DNA of 64,000 nucleotides from Crocosphaera watsonii WH 8501 (GTDB lineage: Bacteria; Cyanobacteriota; Cyanobacteriia; Cyanobacteriales; Microcystaceae), in the NCBI RefSeq assembly GCF_000167195.1, contig NZ_AADV02000001.1, forward strand, positions 1-64,000, given 5' to 3'. The notes under the pieces were generated by a model. That model saw only the letters and a list, made by a program, of their open reading frames with translations. It ran no database searches and was not told where the DNA came from. This document shows positions 1 through 8,676 of this stretch, piece by piece. Within the stretch, counting starts at the first letter, position 1. Every line of letters starts with the position of its first letter. The position numbers were made by a program, and so were the translations under genes.

Positions 1-21
1 AAAATCAATTATTGGCCTTTA

Positions 22-1719
22 AATAGGGTTTGCTGAAAAAGTTTCTCCAAAATTTATGCCACTTTTGACCAAGAATTTTCTGACAAATCAATAAGTTTTA
101 GTACATAAAAATTGTTTAAAGTATAATCAAAATTAATGAAAGGCGGTTTAATGAGTTCCCCTGTTCTATTATTAGTAAATAAGGACAAAAAAAGCGACAA
201 AAACTGCCTCAGAAGTTTACAAAGATTGACAACTAAAAATGTAATAGCAATAGATGTAATGGAGGTTTCAGGGAGTTTTGTCATCACGAGATTTAGGCTA
301 AATCTTCGTTTAGCTTGTCCAAACTTTCCCTCAATAGCATTACGGAAGCATTCATCGGAGTGGGCTTGTTTCTTTTCTTCTTCACTGACATTTTTCGGAG
401 GTCTTCCTAACTTCGGACCACTGATTCTTATCCCTCTTTCCTTACACCAATTTCTGTTTTCCCTAGTTCGATAAATTTTATCTACATGGACGGATTCGGG
501 ATAATAGCCAAACGTTTCTTTATACTTTTCTACTTGTTCTTTTAAATGACAAGATTCATTGAAGTTTTCCCAACTTATTTTGTCTAGAAACACATAGTTA
601 TCTACACAGCTTACTGAGAGTTTAGCTCCAAACTCTATTGGTTTTCCTGCTTTTCCCCTCACTATTGGACGAATATGCGGTTGAGTTAAACTTACAATTC
701 TTTGAGGAACACTCTGGGTCTTATTCTCCCACATTGACTGTTGTTGTTCATAAACTTTTTTGATAGTCTCTAGACAATTTTTCTGTCTTTTACTCAGATT
801 TTCCAGGGAAGCCCCAGCTTGAATTAAGTCTTCTATATTTCCTAAATTTTTCTTAAGGTATTTTAACTGTTTCCCGATAGCTTTTCTTCTTTCTTGATAA
901 GATACTTTTCGTTTTTTAGCTACTTTTAAGTATTCCTTTCTAGCAATTATTCTAGAAGTTCTCGGCTTTTTTCTCAATTTTACTCTTAATGGTTTATAAA
1001 GATTATCTATTATTCTTTCTGTCTCAATTCTGGCTTGATTTAATATGCCTAAATCCGTTGGGTATTTGATGTCTGCTGGCGCACAAGTCGCATCTAAAAT
1101 TAGTTTACCTTTATTTTTTATTTTTTCTCCTTTTTCTTGGAGACAATCCTTTTTTTTTACTTCTTTATCACTCTTGTCTATTTCTCTTTTTACTATTTTT
1201 TTATTGATTTTGTTTATCAATTCTCCATCAATTCTTTTCCTAAAATGAACTAGCATTGAAGATTCCAGTGGTGGCTCTTGTTGATAACAATTTAAACCTA
1301 TAAAGTATTGTAGATAAGGATTTTCTCTAATCTGTTCTATAGTTTCTCTATCACTTGTTCCTAATTTTTCCTTAATAATTAATGTCCCTAATGCCATTCT
1401 AAATAGTTTGGCTGGCGCACCTTTTTCTGCTGAAAAAAGTTTAGCATATTCTTCCTCAAAATCATCCCAAGGTATCAACTCTGCCATGATTACCCAACGA
1501 TTATTGGGGGACAATTTGCCCTCGAAAGGTAATTCAAATTTTTCTGGGGGCGGTAAAGGTTGCTCCTCTTTTCGATACATTTGTTCTTGACCAACAACTG
1601 GGAGGTGTTTCTACCAATTATAGCGGTTTGTAGCCGACAAAGCTGATCTTTTTTGCGATCGCGAATATGGGTGTAACCTTTTAAAGAATAGGGTTTTGCT
1701 TTTATTCAGCAAACCCTAT
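22..1719 (-). mobile_element. IS5-like insertion sequence, copy 1 (1698 bp)
   Basis: This is a complete element with imperfect terminal inverted repeats (AGGGTTTGCTGAA at the left, its complement TTCAGCAAACCCT at the right). TTA lies at 19-21 and 1720-1722, which fits a 3-bp target duplication. The same 1698-bp unit with the same TTA flanks recurs at 29317-31014 and 44442-46139. It carries one transposase gene and sits inside a RloB-like gene. A 3-bp TNA duplication is known for part of the IS5 family, and the transposase architecture agrees with that; the family assignment is inferred. Confidence 0.9.
54..1580 (-). CDS. IS5/IS1182-type DDE transposase (copy 1)
   Basis: This 508-residue transposase is expected to cut and join the ends of its own element. 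The N-terminal part looks like a DUF772 domain (LVHFRKRI near residue 111). Candidate catalytic acidic residues are D in LILDATCAPAD (about 162), D in SVHVDKIYRTREN (about 365) and E in FRNAIEGKFGQAKRRF (about 413). The central region is lysine-rich and helical. The reading frame is intact and differs from the other two copies at only a handful of residues (for example KEKLGTSD here, KEKLRTSD in copies 2 and 3), so expansion was recent. ORFs on the opposite strand inside it are shadows. Confidence 0.9.
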   Translation of the reverse strand: MYRKEEQPLPPPEKFELPFEGKLSPNNRWVIMAELIPWDDFEEEYAKLFSAEKGAPAKLFRMALGTLIIKEKLGTSDRETIEQIRENPYLQYFIGLNCYQQEPPLESSMLVHFRKRIDGELINKINKKIVKREIDKSDKEVKKKDCLQEKGEKIKNKGKLILDATCAPADIKYPTDLGILNQARIETERIIDNLYKPLRVKLRKKPRTSRIIARKEYLKVAKKRKVSYQERRKAIGKQLKYLKKNLGNIEDLIQAGASLENLSKRQKNCLETIKKVYEQQQSMWENKTQSVPQRIVSLTQPHIRPIVRGKAGKPIEFGAKLSVSCVDNYVFLDKISWENFNESCHLKEQVEKYKETFGYYPESVHVDKIYRTRENRNWCKERGIRISGPKLGRPPKNVSEEEKKQAHSDECFRNAIEGKFGQAKRRFSLNLVMTKLPETSITSIAITFLVVNLCKLLRQFLSLFLSLFTNNRTGELIKPPFINFDYTLNNFYVLKLIDLSENSWSKVA

Positions 1720-1998
1720 TTATTGTACTGTTAAAGTTTTGAAAATTATCTTTATCAAAAACACACCAAACTTGATCATAGTCATCTTCTTTTTTATATT
1801 CAATTGTTTTATTTACTAAGATATCAGGATCTTTGTTCAATCCTTTAACTTTTATAACCTTACGAGGAACACGAAAACACTCAAAGTAGTTTTTTCTGTT
1901 TCTTCTCCTCCACAAACAATTAAAAATAGTTGTTTAGGCTCTCTTGTGTTTTTCTTTCGACTTGAATATCCTCTAGGATTTCTCTCTGTTTTCGCCAT
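1720..1998 (-). pseudogene. RloB-like protein, frameshifted and IS-truncated
   Basis: This is the 5' part of a RloB-family gene, the usual downstream partner of RloA-type ATPases in restriction-linked and abortive-infection loci. The ATG at 1998 overlaps the end of the ATPase gene by 26 bp. The frame reads MAKTERNPRGYSSRKKN and then IVCGGEETEK, where the family has an IVCEGEKTE-like motif. It leaves frame at a run of six A (T6 on the + strand, 1890-1895). One more A would restore continuity into KNYFECFRVPRKV and then DDYDQVWCVFDKDNF, a typical RloB acidic motif. IS copy 1 then cuts the gene. Removing the IS and one TTA joins the frame to bases 1-21 as STIKANN followed by a stop. The gene has therefore probably been dead for some time. 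The family call rests on motif recognition. Confidence 0.72.
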
Positions 1999-3277
1999 TA
2001 GAATTAATTAGTGTAGTTAAATCTCCAATATAGGGTATTGCACCATATCGACCTTTGATGTAATCATTTTCAAAGGCAGCATCATCACTAATTTTATATT
2101 CTACTAAAGAATATAAATCACTTGCACCATATCTATCTTTTTCAGTAAACCAGATTTGATCCCTACGAAAAAGTTTAGGACTGAGTAAGTTTGTGTCATG
2201 AGTCATCACAATTAGTTGACCATTATTAGGGTTGGTTTCATTAGAGTTAAACAATTCAATAATAGTACGACTAATTAAAGGATGTAATCTTGCATCAAAT
2301 TCATCAATTACCAAAGTTTGACTATTTTTTAAAGTATCAAAAAGTGGTCCAGCTAAAGCAAAAGCTTTCTGCGTACCCTCGGATTCATCTTCTGTAAAAT
2401 CAAAGGTTTCAGTAGAGATAAACTTATTCTCAGAATCAAATTTACGATGTTTGGTTGTAATCAAAGTTCCTTTTCCTCCTGAGTCTCTAAGTATCATTTT
2501 TCTAAATTCTTGAGGTAAATCATCAGAAAGTTGATCTTCAGTAACTTCTATTTGAGTAACGTTAATGTCATCAATTCCTAAATCTAGCTTTTTAATTAAG
2601 TTGATGATTTCGTTTTTATTTTCATTCTCCATTAAACACTTTACTGTAAAAGAACGATAAGAAGAATCATTTAAACCAGAAATCACCTGTAATGAATTAG
2701 TTAACCAGTTAAGAATATCTTCCGCAATTTTAATATTAAACTGAGCAGATACAGATAAGAAAAGAGCATTATCTCTTGTCAGTTTTTCAACTCCATTTGC
2801 TTGATATCTCTTAATAGTGTTTATTTGACCTTCTTTTCTCTCAAAAAGCTTGCTTTCCCTAACATTGGGAATGTAATATAACCATTCTGAGACAATTTTT
2901 TTTGTAGTTGCTTCAAACCCGTAACGATATTTAATCCCATCCAATAAAAAAACAATTTCAAAGAAAGAAGGATTATTCTCAGTTTCAAGACTCAATCTAA
3001 AAGGTTCTATGTCTATATCATCTGTGCTTTGAGTCTGTCTAGATGAATTAATCATAAACCATTTCATAAAAGCTAAAGCTTTAATGAGATTACTTTTTCC
3101 ACTAGCATTTGCATCATAAATAGCAGCACTTTTGAGCAATTTTAAATCATCATCAACAGCAAAAAGATTATCATTATGAATAGTATTATTATCAGCAGTA
3201 AGATCGGCCGCTACCATACTAAAAGTAACAACATCTTTAAATGATCTATAATTTCCTACACTGAATTCAATTAACAT
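1973..3277 (-). CDS. RloA-type AAA ATPase (AAA_15/AAA_21), probable defence gene
   Basis: This is a 434-residue SMC/ABC-like ATPase. It starts MLIEFSVGNYRSFKD, as is typical of overcoming-lysogenization-defect and RloA-like ATPases. The Walker A region at residues 54-63 reads YDANASGKSN: the first glycine expected in GxxxxGKS is Asp55 (codon 3113-3115), while Gly60, Lys61 and Ser62 are kept. Walker B is VIDEFDARLHP (about 327) and the H-loop is VMTHDTNLL (about 366). It is followed by an overlapping RloB-like pseudogene, so the pair resembles the RloA/RloB modules of defence islands. With the partner broken and Walker A altered, the system is probably not functional, although the frame is full length. 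Confidence 0.82.
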   Translation of the reverse strand: MLIEFSVGNYRSFKDVVTFSMVAADLTADNNTIHNDNLFAVDDDLKLLKSAAIYDANASGKSNLIKALAFMKWFMINSSRQTQSTDDIDIEPFRLSLETENNPSFFEIVFLLDGIKYRYGFEATTKKIVSEWLYYIPNVRESKLFERKEGQINTIKRYQANGVEKLTRDNALFLSVSAQFNIKIAEDILNWLTNSLQVISGLNDSSYRSFTVKCLMENENKNEIINLIKKLDLGIDDINVTQIEVTEDQLSDDLPQEFRKMILRDSGGKGTLITTKHRKFDSENKFISTETFDFTEDESEGTQKAFALAGPLFDTLKNSQTLVIDEFDARLHPLISRTIIELFNSNETNPNNGQLIVMTHDTNLLSPKLFRRDQIWFTEKDRYGASDLYSLVEYKISDDAAFENDYIKGRYGAIPYIGDLTTLINSNGENREKS

Positions 3278-3447
3278 TAAGTAAGTTTTTGCTATCTAAT
3301 AAGACTAGAAAGACAAGAGCAATTTCCTCGCTTAAGCATAACAGACAATGGACGCTTTAATACAATCAATCTGTGCTTAAGTTCATTAAACCATGATAAA
3401 TAAGACTTGCACCTTGAAATTTATGATAATACCAATTTCTTAAAGTA

Positions 3448-3483
3448 GGGGTTAACGCTTTGACTGCGCTCAGCGTTAAACCC
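3448..3483. repeat. Intergenic palindrome (GGGGTTAACGCT stem)
   Basis: A near-perfect inverted repeat has arms GGGGTTAACGCT and AGCGTTAAACCC with a short loop. It begins like the other GTAGGG-type hairpins in this window (53583-53611 and the 82-bp repeats near 16-18 kb). The rest of 3278-3646, between the ATPase and the thioredoxin gene, is AT-rich; I see no gene in it. Confidence 0.6.
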
Positions 3484-3646
3484 TGCAATATAAAGTTATG
3501 TAGTCTAAGGTTATTTCTGATAAAAGAGATTCCTTATGTAGATGCTAAATAAGACTAAAATACGACTCTAAACTGTAGTTCAAAAGCTTAAACTGTATTG
3601 TACAAAATGCTTAAGGGGGAGAGATTGAACTCTCCAACCTTACCCA

Positions 3647-3973
3647 CTACTTGAGATGTTTATTAAGCATCTCTTCTAACTGTGGTCTGGTGATCGCTCC
3701 TTCGTGTTTGGCCAATAGTTCCTTATTCTTATATAGTCGTAAAGCAGGAACACCCTCTACTTTGCACTTTGTCCGTGCATTGGGGTTGGGGTCAACCTCT
3801 AATTTAACTACTTTAAGACTATCGCTATAGCTATCAGCAATCTTACTAACAGAAGGAGAAACCAAACGACATGGACCACACCAAGAAGCCCAAAAATAGA
3901 CTAATACAGGGGTTTGTGTTTCAAACACTTCTGCATCAAATTGAGGATCTGTAATTTCGAGAACACTACTCAT
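3647..3973 (-). CDS. Thioredoxin-family protein
   Basis: This is a 108-residue single-domain thioredoxin that should reduce protein disulfides in the cytosol. The active site WCGPC has Cys32 and Cys35, and the cis-proline loop is VEGVPALRLYKN (about 75-86). There is no signal peptide. The length fits a classical thioredoxin. It lies 63 bp downstream of vipp1 on the same strand, so the two may be co-transcribed. Several thioredoxin classes exist in cyanobacteria (m, x, y and others) and I cannot assign one by eye, so I give no symbol. Confidence 0.9.
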   Translation of the reverse strand: MSSVLEITDPQFDAEVFETQTPVLVYFWASWCGPCRLVSPSVSKIADSYSDSLKVVKLEVDPNPNARTKCKVEGVPALRLYKNKELLAKHEGAITRPQLEEMLNKHLK

Positions 3974-4036
3974 AGTTTAGTTATCAGTGATCAATGATTC
4001 CGTTACCAGTTAATAGCTTACAGGGTTTGCTTACCT

Positions 4037-4810
4037 TTAGAGATTATCCAGTTGACGGCGTAAGTCATCTAATTCTGCATCAACTGCACTATCTTTAGGA
4101 GTCGCTTTATCCTCAGTTGATCCTTCTGGTAAAGCGGCTTTTGGTTCAGCAGATCCCGTCATTTGGGCTTTCAGCATAGCCAGTTCATCTTCTACACCGC
4201 TTCCGGCTTCCAGTTCAGCAAATTGATTTTCTAGACTCGATCCCCCTATTTCTCCTACTGCTTGGGAACGGGCTTCCATATCTAAGACCTTGTTTTCCAT
4301 GCGCTCAAAAGCAGCCATAGAACCACTGGTATTCAGACCACTCATGGTTGATTGTAGTGCTTCGTTAGCCTTAGCAGCCTTAGCCCTAGAAACGAGCATA
4401 TCTTTCTTGGTCTTAGCCTCAGCAATTTTGCTTTCTAAGGCCGTTAAATTACGGCGCATGGTTTCAATTTGAGCATTTTGCTGATCCAATTGTTCCTTGA
4501 GGGTGGTGGCGGTGTCTGTGAAAGATTTTTTCCGAACTAAGGCTTCTCTAGCTAGAGTTTCCTCTCCTTTGGATAGAGCTAATTTTGCCCGTTGTTCCCA
4601 GCTATTAGCTTCTTGGAGAGCTTTTGTGTATTGTCCTTCGGTTCGTTTTTGAGAACCCATAGTTTGGGCAAAAGCTTGTTTTAACTCGATCAAGTCTTTG
4701 CCCATATCCTCAATGGTTTGTTCTAAGATTTTTTCAGGATCTTCTGCTTTGCTAACAAGATCGTTGAGGTTGGCTCTGACAACTCGGCCTAGGCGATCAA
4801 ATAATCCCAT
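4037..4810 (-). CDS. vipp1: Vipp1/IM30, PspA-family membrane-remodelling protein
   Basis: This is a 257-residue ESCRT-III-like protein of the PspA/IM30 family. It forms rings and rods that remodel and protect thylakoid and plasma membranes. It begins with the amphipathic helix MGLFDRLGRVVRANLNDLV, followed by long coiled-coil helices. After about residue 220 there is an acidic linker and a terminal helix (AELDDLRRQLDNL). That C-terminal extension separates Vipp1 from bacterial PspA. No PspBC-like partners are nearby. The thioredoxin gene follows on the same strand. Confidence 0.93.
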   Translation of the reverse strand: MGLFDRLGRVVRANLNDLVSKAEDPEKILEQTIEDMGKDLIELKQAFAQTMGSQKRTEGQYTKALQEANSWEQRAKLALSKGEETLAREALVRKKSFTDTATTLKEQLDQQNAQIETMRRNLTALESKIAEAKTKKDMLVSRAKAAKANEALQSTMSGLNTSGSMAAFERMENKVLDMEARSQAVGEIGGSSLENQFAELEAGSGVEDELAMLKAQMTGSAEPKAALPEGSTEDKATPKDSAVDAELDDLRRQLDNL

Positions 4811-4989
4811 AATACTTTTTGTCCTCTTGGTGTGTACAAGGTTGAGTTTAAGGTTTCAAGTTAAAATGACGTTGTTATACCCGTCAAGTTAGACGTTCTT
4901 GTATTCTAGTGTATCAAACACAAGACAGGACGCAGAAACTTGGCTTCAGAGTGAGGAGTTAGGGTTTTGGGGTTCGGATTCATAAATTT

Positions 4990-6228
4990 TCAAGCCTTTA
5001 CTAACTTGATAAACTTCTTTTTACCCACTTGTAAAACTTTACCTGAGAGTTGTTCTGATTGCTCAAAGGTTATATTAACATCGGTAATTTTTTCTCCGTC
5101 TAAACGAACTGCACCCCCTTGTATTTGTCGTCTGCCGTCCCCACTACTTCCACAGAGTCCACTGGCACTTAAAATGTAGAATAATTTAGCCGGAAATTCT
5201 ACTTTTGATAAGTCATATTCGGGTACAGCATCCGTTGCACCAGTGCCTTTATTTTTTACTAAATCTTCGGCGGTTTTTTGTGCAGTTACGGCTGCTTGTT
5301 TGCCGTGAAATTGTGAGACAATTTCTAGGGCTAATAACTTTTGAGATTCACGAGGGTTTTCTGGCAATTCCTCTAAGGGTAAATTGGTTAAGAGTTCAAA
5401 ATATTCTTTAATAATAGCATCGGGGGTTTTTTCTAGTTTAGAATACATTGATAACTCATCTTCTTTTAATCCCACGTAGTTATTGAGAGATTTTGACATT
5501 TTTTGGCTGCCATCTGTACCTCGTAAAATTGGTAATAATAATCCAAACTGAGGTTTCTTGCCAAAGTGTCTTTGTAAGTCTCTACCAACGGCAATATTAA
5601 ACTTTTGATCCGTTCCACCTAATTCTACATCGGCATCGATCATCACCGAGTCATATCCCTGCATTAAGGGGTAGAGAAATTCGTGGAGAAAAATAGGATT
5701 TTCTTGTTTATAACGTTCAGCGAATCCCTCTTTAGCCAACATTTGTCCTACGGTCATAGTGGCTAAAAGTTCTTGAATTTTTGCTAAGTTTAGCTCACTT
5801 AACCATTCAGAATTATAACGAATTTCTAATCTTCCTGGTGTTTCAAAATCTAAGATAGGACGTAGTTGCTCTAAATAACTTTCGGCGTTTTTTCTCACAG
5901 CTTCAGAAGTCAATTGTTTACGAACTTCTGACTTACCAGTGGGATCACCAATTTGTGCGGTAAAATCTCCGATAATGACCACTGCAGTATGACCAGCATC
6001 TTGAAACCCCCGTAACTTACGAAAAGGGATACTATGACCTAGATGAATATCGGTTCCAGTGGGATCAATTCCTAATTTAATCCTCAAAGGACGATGGCAT
6101 TTTTCTATCAATTTCTCTAAGTTTTCTTCGGGGTTATTCGATTCAGGTTGACTGGGAAATATCTCGCTGGTTCCTCGATATAACCAATTGAAAGAGTCAG
6201 GAATCATGACTGATGACATGGTAGACAA
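4990..6228 (-). CDS. tyrS: Tyrosyl-tRNA synthetase
   Basis: This 412-residue class I aminoacyl-tRNA synthetase charges tRNA-Tyr. The HIGH signature appears as HLGH at residues 62-65 after [16 protein letters not shown] and QKMSKSLNN (the KMSKS loop) lie near residue 240. The C-terminal part (about 345-412) is an S4-like RNA-binding domain ([15 protein letters not shown]). The length is normal. The IGDPTGKS segment after the HLGH helix resembles the TyrZ-type branch more than E. coli TyrS; this is a motif impression. Codons and frame look intact. Confidence 0.95.
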   Translation of the reverse strand: MSTMSSVMIPDSFNWLYRGTSEIFPSQPESNNPEENLEKLIEKCHRPLRIKLGIDPTGTDIHLGHSIPFRKLRGFQDAGHTAVVIIGDFTAQIGDPTGKSEVRKQLTSEAVRKNAESYLEQLRPILDFETPGRLEIRYNSEWLSELNLAKIQELLATMTVGQMLAKEGFAERYKQENPIFLHEFLYPLMQGYDSVMIDADVELGGTDQKFNIAVGRDLQRHFGKKPQFGLLLPILRGTDGSQKMSKSLNNYVGLKEDELSMYSKLEKTPDAIIKEYFELLTNLPLEELPENPRESQKLLALEIVSQFHGKQAAVTAQKTAEDLVKNKGTGATDAVPEYDLSKVEFPAKLFYILSASGLCGSSGDGRRQIQGGAVRLDGEKITDVNITFEQSEQLSGKVLQVGKKKFIKLVKA

Positions 6229-6440
6229 ATAAGAATTGATTGTTTGATAAGATACTCTTTATTTTAGCAGATTTTACCCTCTGCTTATCACATTTGCTAG
6301 AAGTTTCTCGGTAAGAGTTCTTAGGGGATTCTGTAATATCCATGAATAAAAGATAAAAATTTTTCTATGATCTTTCCCAGGTCTTTTTATTTTTGTTAAG
6401 CTATAATAGTGTTTAATCATCGTTATTACTGAGGATAATC

Positions 6441-6638
6441 ATGACGACAGAAAGAGAATACCAAGAAGGACAAAGACGAATTAGAAAACTAAGAAGACAG
6501 AAACCAAAAAATAATAATCAGTTTCTCTGGTTTGTGGTGGGAATTATTGTTTTTGTTGGCTTAATTATAGTTCAATCTTCTCGAAATCGCTCTCCAGAAA
6601 ACCTTCTTCCTGCAACCTCAGATAAAATTAGTCAATAA
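6441..6638 (+). CDS. Small single-pass membrane protein, unknown function
   Basis: This 65-residue protein has a strongly basic N-terminus (residues 10-25 rich in R and K) followed by one transmembrane helix (about 29-46, FLWFVVGIIVFVGLIIV). By the positive-inside rule the N-terminus is cytosolic. I do not recognise a family. An ATG preceded by GAGGATAATC supports the start. It stands alone, divergent from tyrS and upstream of a ferritin-like gene. Confidence 0.6.
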   Translation: MTTEREYQEGQRRIRKLRRQKPKNNNQFLWFVVGIIVFVGLIIVQSSRNRSPENLLPATSDKISQ

Positions 6639-6774
6639 CTTAGAGATTTTTTGACTTGTAATAAACTTTTTTAAGTTACACCAGTCAACTAAATTTATTA
6701 TAATAACTTAAGAAAAAACTTAAGCTTTATTTTACGGAGTAAGCAGTAGACATAGGATAACCTAAAATTATAGT

Positions 6775-6858
6775 ATGTGGATACGTAATTTAATCGTCTT
6801 CAAAAAAGAGACCATAATTGTTATCCTTGTAAGTTTACTTCTTCTCCTCAAAAGGTAA
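6775..6858 (+). other. Possible 27-codon leader ORF ahead of the ferritin gene
   Basis: A short ATG-started frame encodes a basic then very hydrophobic peptide (WIRNLIVFKKETIIVILVSL, then leucines and KR). It ends 3 bp before the ATG of the ferritin gene, and its last codons contain the AAAAGG that can serve as that gene's ribosome-binding site. It could be a tiny membrane peptide or a translation-coupled leader. It may also be chance, since no family is recognised. Confidence 0.22.
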
Positions 6859-6861
6859 AAT

Positions 6862-7296
6862 ATGAGAGCACTTGACAGAGAAAAAACCAATGCTTTGCTC
6901 AACACCATCATGGAATATGAATTAGCCGGTGTTGTTCGCTACACTCATTATTCTTTGATGGTAACAGGACCCCATCGTCTTCCTATTGTACAATTTTTTC
7001 AACAACAGGCTACAGAATCCTTACTTCATGCTCAACAAGTGGGAGAAATTTTGACTGGTTTAGAAGGCCATCCTAGCTTAAACATTGCTCCTATGGAAGA
7101 AACTAATGAGCATAGTTTGAAGAATATTTTAGAAGAAAGTCTCAACCACGAAAAGAAAGCCTTAGATTTATATAAAGACTTATTAGATGTGGTGGAAGAT
7201 GCTTCTATTTATATCGAAGAATTTGCACGGGGAATGATTGGGCAAGAAGAAGTCCATAACATAGAATTGAAGAAAATGTTACGGGATTATGTTTAA
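6862..7296 (+). CDS. Bacterioferritin/ferritin-like di-iron protein
   Basis: This 144-residue four-helix protein of the ferritin-like superfamily is predicted to oxidise and store iron. Iron-ligand motifs are visible: MEYELAGVVRY on helix 1 (E18/E20), ESLLHAQQ on helix 2 (ExxH), ESLNHEKKALDLY on helix 3 and GQEEVHNIELKK on helix 4 (ExxH). It is slightly shorter than E. coli Bfr (158 residues). Whether it binds haem cannot be judged here, so I give no symbol. The AAAAGG ahead of the ATG is a plausible ribosome-binding site. Confidence 0.85.
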   Translation: MRALDREKTNALLNTIMEYELAGVVRYTHYSLMVTGPHRLPIVQFFQQQATESLLHAQQVGEILTGLEGHPSLNIAPMEETNEHSLKNILEESLNHEKKALDLYKDLLDVVEDASIYIEEFARGMIGQEEVHNIELKKMLRDYV

Positions 7297-7472
7297 TCGA
7301 ATCGAAGTAATGTAATTGAGAAGCAACCCAGATGTTATATCTGGGTTAATCATGAAATAATCGAGAAAAATTATATAATTGGTGAAAAATGTTAATTCAG
7401 TGAAATCCTTCTTTCATAACTTTAGGCAGAAAAATAACAAAAGTTGTCAATTCAGTTATAGGGAAATAAACC

Positions 7473-8642
7473 ATGACAGAGGATTTAAAGCAACGTTTAG
7501 TCTCTTTAGCGTCTGTCTTCCTTAAACTGGGAGTAATTGGTTTTGGGGGACCGGCTGCCCATATCGCCATGATGGAAGCAGAAATCGTTACTGATCGTCA
7601 ATGGCTTGAGCGATCGCAGTTTCTGGATCTTTTGGGGGCAACAAATCTAATTCCAGGCCCCAATTCCACAGAAATGGCCATTCATGTTGGTTATATCTAT
7701 GGAGGGGTTTGGGGCTTAATGGTGGCAGGAATTTGCTTTCTTTTCCCCGCCATCATTATGACTACTATTTTAGCCATCATTTACACCCAGTTTGGCAGTT
7801 TGCCCCAGATCGCCCCTCTATTATTTGGTATCAAACCAGCAGTTATTGTGGTTATTATTTCTGCCTTATATCGGTTGGGTAAAAAAGCAATCAAGCAGCG
7901 CAAATTTTGGTTAATTTTTTTATTAGTCATCATTTTGAATTTATTGGGACTAAATGAAATTTTTTCCCTCCTTTTAGGGGGATTATTTGGTATGGTGGGG
8001 TTGATATTAATCGAAAGTAAAGCCAACACCATTCCCCTACTTGTGTTCTTCATTAGCAATAATATTGCTCAAGCAACAAACCAGAGTAAGCCTACTCCGT
8101 CTTTATGGCAGTTAGGGTTATTTTTTCTGAAAATTGGTAGTATTTTATTTGGTAGCGGTTATGTCTTAATTGCCTTTTTAGAAGGAGAATTAGTCAATCA
8201 ATATGGTTGGTTAACTCAACAACAACTCTTAGATGCGATCGCTATTGGACAGTTTACCCCAGGCCCGCTTCTTTCTACTGCTACTTTTATCGGCTATGTA
8301 ATTTTGGGAATGCCAGGGGCGATCGTCGCTACATTGGGCATCTGTTTGCCTTCTTTTTTCATTGTTTTAGCTGTTAATCCCATTATCCCGAAATTACGCC
8401 GTTCAAAATGGACTGCAGCCTTTCTAGATGCAGTAAATGTCAGCGCAGTAGCTATCATGGTAGTGGTAACATTAAACTTACTATATCAAATCCTTTGGGT
8501 TCCCACCGACGGACTTCCTGTTAACTGGGAGGCGATACTAATTATTATTTTGGCTGGATTTGCTCTTTTTAAGTATAAATTGAATGCAGCTTGGGTGGTG
8601 TTGGGATCTAGTATTATAGGATGGGGTTTATCCTATATTTAG
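7473..8642 (+). CDS. chrA: Chromate transporter ChrA
   Basis: This 389-residue inner-membrane protein is of the long-chain CHR type with two homologous halves. The first half has GVIGFGGPAAHIAMME (about 19-34) and NLIPGPNSTEMAIHVGY. The second half has GSILFGSGYVLIAFLEGE (about 221) and AIGQFTPGPLLSTATFIGY. Alternating hydrophobic segments predict about 10-12 membrane helices. Family members export chromate and some may move other oxyanions. The next gene starts 35 bp later on the same strand, suggesting an operon. Confidence 0.93.
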   Translation: MTEDLKQRLVSLASVFLKLGVIGFGGPAAHIAMMEAEIVTDRQWLERSQFLDLLGATNLIPGPNSTEMAIHVGYIYGGVWGLMVAGICFLFPAIIMTTILAIIYTQFGSLPQIAPLLFGIKPAVIVVIISALYRLGKKAIKQRKFWLIFLLVIILNLLGLNEIFSLLLGGLFGMVGLILIESKANTIPLLVFFISNNIAQATNQSKPTPSLWQLGLFFLKIGSILFGSGYVLIAFLEGELVNQYGWLTQQQLLDAIAIGQFTPGPLLSTATFIGYVILGMPGAIVATLGICLPSFFIVLAVNPIIPKLRRSKWTAAFLDAVNVSAVAIMVVVTLNLLYQILWVPTDGLPVNWEAILIIILAGFALFKYKLNAAWVVLGSSIIGWGLSYI

Positions 8643-8676
8643 CCCTCATAAATTCGCAGTTACTCCTTAATTAGTT

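Noticed and set aside
136-474. Plus-strand ORFs within the IS5-like copies (for example 136-474, 1045-1248 and equivalents)
   Set aside because: They recur identically in all copies as the complement of the transposase gene and have no domains of their own.
1706-1915. A 69-codon minus-strand ORF as an independent gene
   Set aside because: It is the second-frame part of the RloB-like pseudogene, starts at a TTG inside it and ends in the IS inverted repeat.
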